30,817 nt of DNA from Sphingobium sp. Z007 (GCF_900013425.1 NZ_FBXK01000004.1:1-30817), one strand, 5' to 3'. Positions 6,788 through 16,962 are shown, counted from the first letter of the stretch. Notes: generated by a model not told the origin, from the letters alone. A program made the numbers and translations.

Positions 6788-7747
6788 ATGCCTGATGTTT
6801 CCTCGCCTGAGCCGCGCGACTGGCTGCTGCTGATCCCACAGCTTCCGTCCAAGCCCGCCTATCTGCGCGTGCGGGTATGGCGGCGCTTGCAGGCGATGGG
6901 AGCCGCCCCGCTCAAGAATGCCGTCCACGCGCTCCCTGCTCGCGACGACACCCGCGCGCTCTTCGAGGAACTCAGAGCGGAGATCACCGCCGGGGGCGGC
7001 GAGGCGCTGATCCTGGAGGCCCGGCTGGTCGAGGGGATGGTTGACGCGGAGCTTCGCGCCTTGTTCGACGCAGCCCGCGACGCGGATTACGAGGAGTTGG
7101 CGCGCGAAGCGCGGACGATCGCCGAGGCGGAATACGTGTCGTCAGCCGACGTTCGGCGCCTGCGTAAGCGCCTGGACGAGATCGCAGGGGTCGACTTCTT
7201 CGGGGCGCACGGACGGCAGGCGGCGGACGCCGCGATGACCCAAGCGGAGGGTCGCGCCGGCCGCCACCCCGACGTGAGCGGACCGGGAGCGCCGGAGCTG
7301 ACGCCCGTGGAGCTGAAAGGCCGCACTTGGGTCACACGCCGTCACGTGCATGTCGATCGCATCGCGTCGGCCTGGCTCATACGTCGGTTCATCGACCCGA
7401 GCCCCAGCTTCAAGTTCGTGGATGGCAAGGACTACCAGCCCGAGCCCGGCGAGCTTCGCTTCGACATGGCGGACGCGGAGTTCACACACGAAGGCAACCG
7501 CTGCACCTTCGAAACGCTGACATATCGGACGGGGCTCGATGGCGATCAGGCGCTCGTTGCGCTTGCCGAGATCATCCACGACCTCGACATCGCCGACGAC
7601 AAGTTCGGTAGGCCGGAAACCGCCGGCATCGCTGCGCTCATCAACGGCATCTGCGCGGGCACCGACGTTGACGTTGAGCGCATCGCCCAAGGGTCAGGCG
7701 CGCTCGACGGCTTCTACGCACATTTCACCAAGCGACGCGGCGCATAA
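6788..7747 (+). CDS. chrB: ChrB chromate-resistance regulator
   Basis: This encodes 319 residues with the two-part ChrB layout. The N-terminal domain (about 1-110) contains WLLLIPQLPSKPAYLRVRVW and GAAPLKNAVHALP. The C-terminal domain (about 175-315) contains WVTRRHVHVDRIASAWLI, FDMADAEFTHEG, CTFETL and IHDLDI. Length is normal. Known: ChrB senses chromate and controls chr operons in alphaproteobacteria, and the C-terminal part is a separate conserved domain that may act on the metal. chrA follows after 12 bases, so the two are co-transcribed. No damage is seen. Confidence 0.93.
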   Translation: MPDVSSPEPRDWLLLIPQLPSKPAYLRVRVWRRLQAMGAAPLKNAVHALPARDDTRALFEELRAEITAGGGEALILEARLVEGMVDAELRALFDAARDADYEELAREARTIAEAEYVSSADVRRLRKRLDEIAGVDFFGAHGRQAADAAMTQAEGRAGRHPDVSGPGAPELTPVELKGRTWVTRRHVHVDRIASAWLIRRFIDPSPSFKFVDGKDYQPEPGELRFDMADAEFTHEGNRCTFETLTYRTGLDGDQALVALAEIIHDLDIADDKFGRPETAGIAALINGICAGTDVDVERIAQGSGALDGFYAHFTKRRGA

Positions 7748-7759
7748 GGGGAGCAGGAC

Positions 7760-8911
7760 ATGTCAAGCATCGAACATCCTGTCCCGGCGGGCGCGGCCCT
7801 GGATGAAGCCCGGCCGCCAGAGCTAAGTTATCCCGCGCTATTCCTGCGCTTCTTGCGCTTCGGCATGATGGCGTTCGGCGGACCCGTGGCACAGATTGCA
7901 ATGATCCGGCGCGAACTGGTGGACGAGGAGCGCTGGATACCCAGCGACCGGTTCAACAAGCTCCTCGCGGTCATGCAGGTGCTCCCCGGGCCCGAAGCGC
8001 ATGAACTCTGCGTTCATCTCGGCATCCGCGCCAAAGGACGGCTGGGGGGCCTTCTCGCAGGACTCGGCTTTATGTTGCCGGGCCTCGTGCTCATGCTCGC
8101 GCTCGCCTGGGCGTACACGCGGCTCCCGATCCAAGGAACGCTCCTCGGAGCCGCATTCCTAGGCGTCCAAGCAGCGGTGATCGCCGTCATTGTCCGCGCG
8201 GTCCATCGCATCGGTGAGCACATCTTGCTCGACCCGTGGCTGTGGGCCGCAGCAATTGCGGCGGCGGCTACATCGCTCGCTGGCGTCAGCTTCTGGATCG
8301 TGCTTCCGGCGGCCGGCGCGGCCTACGCGCTCGGCTCCACCGGGCGCTACGCCTTGGCTACGGTCGTGGTGTCTCTCGCAGTCGGCATGGCGGCCCTCAC
8401 CTGGGGGGGAGGCCCGGAAGCCACGGGAGCCGCTGCCGGCGCTCTGGGACCCGCTCCCACCACCGCCGCCCTGTTCTGGGCCGGGTTGAAGGGCGGGCTC
8501 CTCACCTTCGGCGGAGCCTACACCGCGATCCCGTTCATCCGGAACGACACGGTGGGACGGGGCTGGATGACCGACGCGCAGTTCCTCGACGGACTTGGCC
8601 TTTCGGGCATCCTGCCGGCTCCGCTCGTCATCTTCGCCACTTTCGTCGGTTGGATCAGCGGCGGGCTCGCGGGCGCGCTAGCGATGACGGCTGGCATGTT
8701 CCTTCCCGCCTTCGCCTTCTCGCTCCTGTTATACGATCGGCTGGAAGCCGTGGTCGAGCACAAGCGGTTGCAGCTCTTCCTTGCTGGGGTGGCGGCCGGC
8801 GTTGTCGGCCTGATCGTGGTGACGGTCCTCGACCTCGCCCGGACTACGGCCGCGCGCACCCCGAGCCTAGTCGGCCCAGTCGGCCCGAAGCTGCGATTTT
8901 GGCCAGGTTGA
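7760..8911 (+). pseudogene. chrA: Chromate transporter ChrA, 3' end cut by a Tn3-family element
   Basis: This gene encodes the chromate efflux protein of the CHR family. Seen: the first CHR domain motif FGGPVAQIAMIRRELV with QVLPGPEAHELCVHLG, and the second domain start GGLLTFGGAYTAIPFIRND, with many hydrophobic membrane segments. GGGGAG precedes the ATG by about 8 bases. The native frame runs to base 8872 (371 codons). It then reads into the transposon terminal repeat for 12 foreign residues and stops. The missing 38 residues, including the last membrane segment, are at 16780-16896. Rejoining them after removing the element and one tagtc copy gives an unbroken 409-residue protein. The present product is probably impaired, though partial function cannot be excluded. 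Confidence 0.92.
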
Positions 8912-8917
8912 AGAACG
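8873..8917 (+). repeat. Left terminal inverted repeat of the outer element
   Basis: Starts GGCCCAGTCGGCCCG and contains AAGCTGCGATTTTGGCCA. Its reverse complement matches 16730-16774 at 41 of 45 positions. It lies directly after the tagtc target duplication and overlaps the abnormal end of chrA. Confidence 0.92.
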
Positions 8918-8939
8918 AACACTGAACGCTTGATTGATT

Positions 8940-9806
8940 CTACCAGGACCGTTGCTGACCACCGACCTCGTAGATATCGGCTTCCATGGAGCAATTGTAG
9001 CTCTCTGCGATGTTGAACATCTCGGAGAGGAGGCTTTGGATTTCCTCATCAAGGGAAATGCCATCCGGATCGGGGTCATAGGCGACGGTCAGTTTGTAAT
9101 CACAATTGCCGTTTTTTACCATGGCGTAGTCGCGTTCCAGCATCGCCTCAATCCGCTCCCGAGCGGGTTTTCTACCTCTTCCACGCTTGTTGAAGTTCTC
9201 GATAATCAGATGCAGGGCGATGCTGGCAGTGGGCGGCTTTTCCGGCAGTTTGGTCTGTGACGGAATAATGTCGAGCGCCCGATAGACGGTCATTCGTGAG
9301 ACCTTCAGGTCGCGGGCAACGCGGGCCTTGCTGGCGCCGGCGGCAAGGCGACGGCGGATTTCATCGTCATCGACGTTCTTCTTCCGGCCTTTGTAAACGC
9401 CTTCGGCGCGCGCCGCTTCGATCCCGGCGCGCTGACGATCCTTGATGAACTTCAGCTCCATATCGGCGACCATGCCGAGTATGGTGATGACCATTCGCCC
9501 CATGTCGCCCGCCGTCGTCACCTCTGGCTCAAGGATGCGCAGCGAAGCTCCCTTTTCATCAAGCTCATGCACCAGGTTCAGGACATCGCGCGTGGAGCGG
9601 CCGAGCCGGTCGAGCCGCAGCACGACCAGCTCGTCGCCGGTGTGCATAAACTGCATGATCGTTTCCAGTTCCGTGCGCCCGCTCCGCGAGGCCCCCGATC
9701 CGGTCTCGGAACGGATAATTTCGCAACCTGCATTCTTGAGGCGGCCAATCTGGATATCCAGATCCTGGTCCGTGGTGCTGACGCGGGCATATCCGATACG
9801 AGCCAA
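8940..9806 (-). CDS. tnpR: Long-form Tn3-family resolvase TnpR (outer element)
   Basis: This encodes a 288-residue serine recombinase that resolves cointegrates at the adjacent res site. Seen: ARIGYARVS with nucleophile Ser10; LDRLGRSTRDVLNLVHELDE; the catalytic-domain helix MVADMELKFIKDRQRAGIEAA; and a helix-turn-helix ASKARVARDLKVSRMTVYRAL near residue 165. After it comes a roughly 110-residue C-terminal extension rich in charged residues, absent from the short 186-residue resolvases. Such long forms occur in one branch of Tn3 elements. No ATG is available at the conserved N terminus; TTG 9806 gives the usual start MARIGYARV, and TTG 9812 is an alternative. It is transcribed the same way as tnpA, with res between them. 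Confidence 0.9.
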   Translation of the reverse strand: MARIGYARVSTTDQDLDIQIGRLKNAGCEIIRSETGSGASRSGRTELETIMQFMHTGDELVVLRLDRLGRSTRDVLNLVHELDEKGASLRILEPEVTTAGDMGRMVITILGMVADMELKFIKDRQRAGIEAARAEGVYKGRKKNVDDDEIRRRLAAGASKARVARDLKVSRMTVYRALDIIPSQTKLPEKPPTASIALHLIIENFNKRGRGRKPARERIEAMLERDYAMVKNGNCDYKLTVAYDPDPDGISLDEEIQSLLSEMFNIAESYNCSMEADIYEVGGQQRSW

Positions 9807-9948
9807 GTGCAAAATCCGTCACATTAGGGTGGCTCTTGCAGTGTATCGTCACATTGAGCGCAAACCCACCCTTTTGTGACAGACGAATGGTGTCACTCGG
9901 CCCTATCACTCTGGGGTGTACCCAAATGTTATAGGCCGATCAGCCGCC
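9807..9948. promoter_or_regulatory. res site between tnpR and tnpA of the outer element
   Basis: This gap holds repeated TGTCAC/GTGACA arms, the clearest being GTGACA at 9876-9881 and TGTCAC at 9891-9896 separated by 9 bases. Further GTCACA copies are near 9818 and 9849. The location between the resolvase gene and the original tnpA end is standard for Tn3 res sites. Confidence 0.65.
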
Positions 9949-10021
9949 TCACGCTGCAAGCCGTCCAAAATCAATCCGGTCGTTCAGGTCGAGGTCGAAG
10001 CGGCCATAAGGGTTCACATGA
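9949..10021 (-). pseudogene. tnpA: Detached C-terminal end of the outer element's tnpA
   Basis: Read on the minus strand from the inner element's edge, this encodes VNPYGRFDLDLNDRIDFGRL and two alanines, then TGA. This is the characteristic C terminus of Tn3 transposases (HVNPYG). It continues in frame from the tnpA body that stops at 13811 once the inner element and one catga copy are removed. It is therefore the severed tail of that gene, not a gene of its own. Confidence 0.93.
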
Positions 10022-10062
10022 GGGTCGTGCGGCTGAGCGGAACAGGAAAGTGTCGTAAGGGG
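10022..10062 (+). repeat. Left terminal inverted repeat of the inner element
   Basis: GGGTCGTGCGGCTGAGCGG is followed by AACAGGAAAGTGTCGTAAGG. It matches the reverse complement of 13770-13810 with three mismatches. Confidence 0.93.
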
Positions 10063-10074
10063 CATTATTTTCTT

Positions 10075-13000
10075 TCAAAAGTCCCATTCGGAATTAGGTT
10101 GACGTAGCGGTCTGAGGCCGCCGTTTGCGACGGCGTCGGGCACGGAGAAATCGTAGCGCCCGAGGAAATTGATGTGACGCCAGGATATCGGCGAGAGTCG
10201 AGCGATATCGGCGGGCAGTGGCGGCGTCCCGGCCTCACTGAGTTGGCGCACGGTTTCTTGCATGTAGACAGCGTTCCAGTGGACGATGGAGTTGAGGGCG
10301 AGACCAAGGACGCCAAGCTGCTCCTCCTGGCCTTGACGCAGAGGGCTTCTGATTTCGCCCCGATCGCCGTGATGGACGCGCCGACCGAGCTTGTGGCGCA
10401 ATTCCTGCCGGTTGAGCTGAAACAATATCCGCCGGCGGAACGGTCGATCGTCGATGTATCGCAGGATGTGCAGCGTCTTGATGATGCGCCCCAGTTCAGA
10501 CAGGGCCTTGGCCAGGGTCGTTGGGCGGTCTTTGACCTGCAGCATGCGCATGACGCCCGCGGCCTTGAGGTGGCCGAGCTTGAGCGATCCGGCCAAACGG
10601 ATCAGGTCGGCCCAGTGTTCCCTGATCAGATTGACTTTGATCCTGCCCCAGGCAATCTCATCGAATTGTCCGTAGCTCGCCTGGCGGTCGATGCGCCACA
10701 GCTTCGCGCCGCCGATGTCCGCCAGACGGGGGCTGAACCGGTAGCCCAAGAGCCAGAACAGCCCGAAAATGGCGTCGGAATAGGCGGCGGTGTCGGTCAT
10801 GATCTCCAGAGGTTCGAGTTCGGTTTCCTGCTCCAGCAGGAGAGCCAGGACGACCAGGCTGTCGCGCAACGTGCCGGGGATGACCGCTCCGCCAGACCGC
10901 TGAACTGATTGGAAATCATGTTGTACCAAGTGACGCCGCGCTCCTGGCCGTAATATTTGGGGTTGGGACCGGCGTGTATGGCACTCGACGGAGCGACAAA
11001 CCGCATGCCGTCCGCGCTGGCCACCTCGCCGGCGCCCCAGTGGCGGACGATATCCAGGCGACTGTGAGCGGCAACGATCGCAGCGTTCGCCGCGGCGATG
11101 GTCTCGGGCCGAATGAAATTCTGACTGACCCAAGAAAGCCGGTCGCGACGCAGAGCCGCAAATTCCGGGCGCACGACTGGCTCAAGACCGATGTTGCATG
11201 CGCCGCCGACCAGGGTCGCGCACAGGCTTATCTCGAAGTGCTCGACGGTCGCCTGACGCTCGCTCAGATGGGTAAAGGACTTGGCAAATCCGGTTCGCGC
11301 CATGACTTCAAGAAAGATGTCGGGCATCCCCGCCTTCGGCATGCGCGTTTGGACGGCGGCGCGAAGCGAACGAAGGCTCTCGGATTCATCAAGCTTGTCG
11401 AGGGGCGTGACCACAATCTGGGTCTTGTCGGCGACCGTCTCGAAACGCAGGTCCAGATTGTCGCCCGCGCGCCCGGCGACATGACGATATGCCTCATCGA
11501 GAAGGCGGGAGAGACCGTCGATCTCAGTGTCGGCTTCCAGAGATCGGCCCAGGGCGCGTGCTACCATCAATCTGGAATTGTGCCAGGACTCGCCCTCGAG
11601 CATCCCGCGCCGGGGATCCCCGTATCGGATGCCGGGCTTGGCGAACACGTCGCGACGCTTGATCGCGAGACGCCATGCATCGATGATCGCGAAGACATAG
11701 GCTTTCGGGTCTCTCACCCTGCCTTCATGATCGAGGGCATGTTGCCTCCACGCCTTTGGGATCGCGGCGGTCGGTGCGCCGCGCATCTTGGCGAGAGACG
11801 ACCAGTCGTCCACGCCCTTGAGGTAGCTGATCGCGGCCTTGACGTTTTTGCCGCCCGGGGCGGCGTCGATCTCGATGCGGGTGGTGATTTCAAAGAACAA
11901 TCGCCGGGCGCCCCGCCATTTTGTTCGCAGTTGATCATATGGCTTGGTCTCTGCGGGCTTGGCGATTGCCTCCACCTTGGACATGGCGGCCTCGATGTCG
12001 GGACGGGGCAACCGCTCGAAGAGCACGTCTCGCCATTCATTGAGGGGCAGCCCGTCGTCGGTCAAAACCAAGAGACCCATCGCGTGGAGCAGCATCGCTG
12101 CGCCATCGAGATCGCGCAGGCTACGCAGGCGGGCCTGCTTGTCGGCGGCTTCAGCCCCCTTCACCAAGTCGGCAAGCAGAGCCTCGGCCAGCTCGGCAGC
12201 GTCGTCCTGGGCCGCCGCTTCGAGCGTATGGAAGAGCGCGGCTACGGTCGCGGTTCGACGAGGCTCCTGAAGGGCAGCGATAGCCGAAGGCTTGCTGACG
12301 CGCGCCACCCGCGCGAGGCGCTCAAGGGTTGTGGCTGGAACACCCCGCGGTGGCGCCGGCCGCAGATTGAACGCCCGGACCGCATCGAGCCGATCAAGGT
12401 GGCGGAAGAGCTCGGTCGGCATGCGCTTGGAGGGAATGGTCCGCAGCGCGTCCAAGGCGGCGAACGTGGATGTGTCGCCATCGTCAAACAGAGCGGCGAT
12501 CCGCGCGCGCTGGTCATCACTCAAGCTGGCGACCAGATGGTGCCAAAGTCTGGTCCGCGCACGATCGCGGATTCTGCCGACCAATCGCTCGACGACCGTG
12601 ACGCCCGGCAGCAGCACCTTGTTGGCGATCAACCACGCCGCAGCTCGATCAATCAGGGGCCCAGGCCGATCGTCGCCGCTCCAACACAGGGCGTAGAGCC
12701 ATCGGGTCAGTCGGAAACGCGCCAACGCGTTGTCGCCAAAGTCCGTGAAGCCGCAGTGCGTCCGGATGAGCGCGAGGTGCCGGATGCGCCGGCTTCCCGC
12801 AAAATAGCCATCCACGTCAGTGCCGGGTTCAAGAGCGAGTTGTTCGATCACGCCCGCCAGGACCGACGCTGGGATCTCGGCGGCCGAGACTGGAAATGCA
12901 CCCAGAAACCGGGCGCTCGTCAGCATCACCCCAAAGCCGAGCCGATTGTGGGCGCCGCGCAGAGTTCCAATGAGGTTGCGATCGGTTTGGTCCAGATGGA

Positions 13001-13088
13001 AATATCGCGCGAGTTGGTCTGTCGACGGTTCGCCGTCGAAGCAGGCAAAGCCCTGACGCTGAGCGTCAGTGAGGTGACGGGTGGGCAT
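10075..13088 (-). pseudogene. tnpA: Tn3-family transposase TnpA (inner element), one-base frameshift
   Basis: This encodes a DDE transposase of about 1004 residues if one base is restored. The first frame starts at ATG 13088 (MPTRHLTDAQRQGFACF) and runs through KYYGQERGVTWYNMISNQFS. It is in the wrong frame from about 10893 onward; the second frame picks up as GAVIPGTLRDSLVVLALLLE, EIMTDTAAYSDAIFGLFWLL and INFLGRYDFSVP. The missing base is best placed in the CC run at 10892-10893 (minus-strand CTGG-GCGGAGCG expected). The total is then divisible by three and length is normal for Tn3 TnpA. As written, the product loses its catalytic C-terminal third. Sequencing error is a possible cause. Confidence 0.92.
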
Positions 13089-13219
13089 ACCGTGCGAAAC
13101 TTCCAACTTTTGCGAAGGGGACGGCAGATGCCGATAAACAAGGCGAATTTCTTCGCAAAACATATGTGCGAAATAAAAGCATTTTGCAGTAACTTTCGCA
13201 CGGTGCTTGGAGCGACCGC
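13089..13219. promoter_or_regulatory. res site and divergent promoters of the inner element
   Basis: This 131-base gap lies between the divergent tnpA and tnpR starts. It contains several TGCGAA/TTCGCA arms (near 13093, 13119, 13153, 13167 and 13195), as expected for resolvase subsites that also repress both genes. Confidence 0.6.
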
Positions 13220-13779
13220 ATGAAGCTTGGCTATGCACGCGTTTCCACCGAGGATCAGAACCTGGAAATCCAGCGCGATCGGCTCTCGGAGGCCGGCTGT
13301 GAGATGATGTTCGAGGAGAAAATATCGGGGGCCGCTCGTGGCCGCCCGAGCTTGAAAGTCTAATCGGCCACCTGCGCAAAGACGATGTTCTCGTCGTCGC
13401 CCGCCTCGATCGTTTAGCGCGATCCACCATCGAACTCCTGCACATCGCGGAACGCATCAAGGAAAAGCAGGCAGGATTACAATCGCTTGATGAGCCTTGG
13501 GCCGATACCACGTCCCCGTCCGGCGTGATGATCATGACCGTGTTCGCTGGGATCGCCCAGTTCGAGCGGGCTCTCATATTGAGCCGAACCGACGAAGGTC
13601 GAAAGGCGGCGATGGCGCGCGGCGTGGCCTTCGGACGCCCAAAGAAAATGCGACCCGATCAGGCTGAGCTCGCTCGCCAACTCGTACTCGAGGGCAAGTC
13701 CATCAGCGCCGTCGCCAGAACCTTTAACGTTCACCCGGCGACTATCTATCGCTGTATCGAACCAAACGGCTCCTTATGA
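13220..13779 (+). pseudogene. tnpR: Resolvase TnpR (inner element), one-base frameshift
   Basis: This would encode a 186-residue serine resolvase if one C is restored. The first frame gives MKLGYARVSTEDQNLEIQ (Ser9 nucleophile) and SGAARGRP, then hits a stop at 13364. The next frame resumes as ELESLIGHLRKDDVLVVARL, FAGIAQFERALILSR and a helix-turn-helix [19 protein letters not shown]. The lesion lies in the CCC run at 13345-13347; CCCC restores the frame and makes the length divisible by three. The last codons extend into the right terminal repeat, common in compact Tn3 elements. Without the repair it yields only a 47-residue fragment. Confidence 0.92.
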
Positions 13780-13810
13780 CACTTTTCTGTTCCGCTCAGC
13801 CGCACGACCC
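13770..13810 (-). repeat. Right terminal inverted repeat of the inner element
   Basis: On the minus strand it reads GGGTCGTGCGGCTGAGCGG then AACAGAAAAGTGTCATAAGG. It pairs with 10022-10062 and abuts the catga target duplication. Confidence 0.93.
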
Positions 13811-16651
13811 CATGACTGTAGATCAACGGCGTGAGACCACGATAATCTTCCGGCGTCATCCGCCCCGCCCACTTCGGCTCAACCAGTACGGTCTGAAGCA
13901 TGCGGGTGTTCACATACACCAGCGACGCTTGCAGGAGGTGTAGCGCCAGAACGGAGATTTCCTGCTCATGGATGCGGTTGGTGGCGATCTCGCCGCCCTT
14001 GCCGAAGAACACGAAACCATTAGCGCCGTTCCAGTTCTCAACCACATTCAGCCCTTCGTGGATCTCGCGGCGGAATGCCTCCTGACGCAAATACCGGCAT
14101 AGGAAGATTGTTTTGACCGCGCGGCCGAGTTCACTCAGCGCCTTGTAGGTCGGGTGCATCACTTCGGCTCTGGCAAACCGGAGCAGGATCGCTTCCGGAT
14201 CGGCGGTGCGCGATTGCATGGCAGCGGCATATTTGACCATTTCGTCATATTGTTGCTCGATCTCGTCCCAGTCGATCGGGCTGGAGAGGATCGGCAGTAA
14301 ATTGGAAAGCCGCGTGCGCATGCCGGCTTGGGGAAGGGCCAGTTTCTGGCGTGCCACTGCTTTCAGCCGCGGGGCAAGCTCAAATCCAAGGAGTCGGCAG
14401 AACGCAAAGCCGACTGCGCTCTGGCCGTGGCTATCGACGTACTGGCGCTGGATTTCCATGTCGGTGCAATGGCGTAGCACGCCTTCGATCATGGAGGCGA
14501 CCTCCGAGGAAGAGCACCGCTTGAGCTGGGAATAAACGCAGGTCGCGCGCTTCTCCACATGCCAGTAGATCATGACGCCACGGCCGCCATAGCGGGCGTG
14601 CCATTCCGTCATCAGGTTGCGGTCCCACGCGCCGAACTTCGTTGAATCGGACGCGCATGCCGTGCCCGCATCTCCCCATACTGCGGCATTGCGGATTGCC
14701 AGTGTCGCGTTTGCTACCCGCGCGCACGCCTCCCTCAGCGCTGGCGCGTGGATGAAACGGCGATGGACATGCAGCAATTCCTCGTAACTGACATCGGGTG
14801 TTGCGCCAGCGACCCGCTTGAGCCCGGCGTTCGTGCCCAAGCCATAGAGACACAGCAAAAGACGCTGAGCCAAGGCTGCTTTCGACAGGGTAACCCGCGA
14901 GGCCGACGTTTCGAAAGCATCCATCAATCCCGTGTCCAGAGCAGCCTCTTTCAACACGTCCAGCAGTCCGGTCATCGGCCAGCGCTGACCGATCTCGCTT
15001 TTGATCGAAGCGAGACCCTTCGGTTCGGGCAAGGGCTTGAACGGTGTAATCGATATCCGGTTGTCGCCGCGCCACAGGAGCCGGACCTTGTCGTTTTGTG
15101 GAATATTGGCATTGAGGAGCAACAGTTCCCGTTCAAGCTCCTCCCGGATCGAGGCGCAAAACGCCTGCGCATCTGGCGTCAGGCTGAGGCCGGAATAGTA
15201 CGCATCTCGCCTGATCTCGAAGTCCTTGGGAAGATCGTCATCGGGATTGCGATAGCGATCCGCCCCGACCACCCAGATTTCTTTGGAGCGGATGCGGTCG
15301 CGCAGTTGCGTCAGGACGCAAAGCTCATAGCTGATCCGGTTTACCCGCCCATCGTCATCAATGACGGAACTGCGCCATCGCGCTGGAATCACCTCATCGA
15401 TCGGAACATCCTGCAATGGCACGAAGCGGCATCCGCCATCCACCTTGCTCCTGATCCAGTCGAGGGCCGCCAGGACCGGCCGCCACACCGCGTTGTTCGA
15501 CCGGAACTCAAGTACGGAAAGCAGGCTTGGCAGCATGCGCCGGTAATGATTGGCCCAGGAACCACGCATCACCTTGTAGATGCGCCGGTCCAGAGCGCCC
15601 TTCGCATGGCTCTCCTTGACGATCGCCGCCAGCTTGGCCTTACCGGCGATCGGGAAAATGACATCGCAGATGCGCCCCGATGGTTCATTGATCGAGGCGC
15701 TGGCGATCTCGACCAGCAGGCGCTCCTTTCCATAGACCCGCTCGATGTCTTTCGCGATATCGCCCACCACCTTGCGTTTCGAGCGCGTTCCGATCTTGTG
15801 AACGGTTTCGATCAGCAGGTCGATCATCGCGTCAGTGAGTTGCGCCTCCCGCGACATTAGATAAATCGCATAAAGGCCGAGCTGTCGCGCCGGCGCATGC
15901 CGGCGCATCTCCGAGGCCTTTTCACCGGCAACGCGGCGAACAATCTGATCGACCCATGGCTTGCCCGTAGCCGTCAGGAGATCATGGGGAAGATCAAGTC
16001 TCTGGATAAAGGCGAGTTTCTCGGTCACGTCGAGAATGTTGTCGAGCGTTGCCTGTCCGGCGTCACCCTTCATCCTGTTGAATCCGGTCGAGCTGTCCGG
16101 ATCGGCAAGCGAGGCTTCCAATAACGCCACCGCATCTGACGAAAGCCGATCACTGGCTCCGATCAGCCAGGTGTCCAGATAATCTTGCCGTTGTGAGCGA
16201 ACGACACGTTCAAGCTCCTTGCGCGACGGCCCATAAATACGCCGGTCCCGGCACCACAGGAAAACATGCTCAAGCATGGCATTGATCGACTGGCCGCCCG
16301 GCACAGCTCGCCAGCAATCCATTCCGTCAATTGCGCGCGATCCACCCGCTTCATGCGGTGATATCCAAGATGGATCAGGATCTCCGCACAATGCCGTCGT
16401 GCTGTCCGACTGGAAAAGTCATAACCGGCTATCTCGCCAGCCTCGACACCGAGTTGCTCGGCCAGATACGAGAGGCCATCGGTAGGGATTGAGCCGGGAT
16501 CGATCGCGAAAAACCCCAGGGAAGCGAAGAATTTCAGCTGCGCGGCGAGGCCAAGGCGCGTCAGGGCCGGCTTCGAATTTACAAAATCAATATCGGCAAA
16601 GCTCAGGCTCCATCGTCCGATCAAATCCCCGCCCGGAATACTCCGATCCAT
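13811..16651 (-). pseudogene. tnpA: Tn3-family transposase TnpA (outer element), split by the inner element and frameshifted
   Basis: This is the body of a transposase reconstructed at 969 residues. ATG 16651 has GGGAG about 8 bases ahead. The N-terminal frame gives LSFADIDFVNSKPALTRLGL through [11 protein letters not shown]. It then shifts at a CC run at 16294-16295 (CCC expected) and continues as [20 protein letters not shown]. Later motifs include [20 protein letters not shown] with [13 protein letters not shown], and [20 protein letters not shown], typical of the DDE core. At 13811 the gene is interrupted by the inner element, and its last 23 codons are at 9949-10016. Adding one base and removing the insert gives 2910 bp in frame. 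It belongs to a different Tn3 branch from the inner TnpA, judged by sequence and repeats. Confidence 0.93.
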
Positions 16652-16729
16652 CAACCCACTCCCTATGATGGAGCGAACTGTCCTCTTCTATGATTTCCAT
16701 CGTCAATACCGAATGCCACGTTCCCAAAA

Positions 16730-16774
16730 CGTTCTCCGACTTGGCCAAAATCGCAGCTTGGGGCCGACTGGGCC
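16730..16774 (-). repeat. Right terminal inverted repeat of the outer element
   Basis: Minus-strand sequence starts GGCCCAGTCGGCCCC and contains AAGCTGCGATTTTGGCCA. It is followed outward by the tagtc target duplication at 16775-16779 and then the severed end of chrA. Confidence 0.92.
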
Positions 16775-16779
16775 TAGTC

Positions 16780-16896
16780 ACCAGCGCGCTCATCTTCGCT
16801 GTCGCGCTCGGGGTCATGTACCGCTGGAAGAACAAGCTCGCCACGCCCGTCGTGCTGGCGATCGGGGCTGCGATCGGCGTGGTTGGCCTGAGCTAG
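16780..16896 (+). pseudogene. chrA: Detached C-terminal end of chrA
   Basis: This encodes TSALIFAVALGVMYRWKNKL, then ATPVVLAIGAAIGVVGLS and a stop: two hydrophobic stretches with a basic loop, typical of the ChrA C terminus. It joins in frame to the chrA body ending at 8872 after removal of the transposon and one target copy. An in-frame ATG at 16690 inside the transposon could in principle express it, but no ribosome site supports this. Confidence 0.92.
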
Positions 16897-16962
16897 TCGA
16901 CAAGCCACCGCAGCCCAGAGCCTCACCATCTCTAGTCCAATCCATCAAGGGGAGCAGAGCCG

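Larger units (their letters stand above)
10022..13810. mobile_element. Inner Tn3-family element (tnpA-res-tnpR) nested in the outer tnpA
   Basis: This is a 3789-bp element with about 41-bp inverted repeats starting GGGTCGTGCGGCTGAGCGG (10022-10062 and 13770-13810). The direct repeat catga lies on both sides (10017-10021, 13811-13815). It carries divergent tnpA and tnpR with res between them and no cargo. Both genes show a single-base frameshift. It inserted about 23 codons before the end of the outer element's tnpA. Confidence 0.95.
8873..16774. mobile_element. Outer Tn3-family element (tnpR-res-tnpA) inserted in chrA
   Basis: Bounded by 45-bp inverted repeats (8873-8917 and 16730-16774, four mismatches) and flanked by the direct repeat tagtc (8868-8872, 16775-16779). 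Excision leaves chrA in frame, which fixes the ends. Without the nested inner element it is about 4.1 kb and encodes only a long-form resolvase and a transposase, with no passenger genes. The repeats begin GGCCCAGT rather than the GGGG usual in the Tn3 family. Confidence 0.93.

Noticed and set aside
10974..13223. 749-codon plus-strand open frame opposite the inner transposase
   Set aside because: It is antisense to a clear Tn3 transposase, has no recognisable motifs, and is explained by high GC leaving few stops.
14748..15860. 370-codon plus-strand frame opposite the outer transposase
   Set aside because: Antisense to a transposase with clear DDE-region motifs; no independent support.
16690..16896. 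68-codon frame starting inside the outer transposon end
   Set aside because: Its second half is the severed ChrA C terminus and its start lies in the terminal-repeat region without a ribosome site, so it is not a separate gene.
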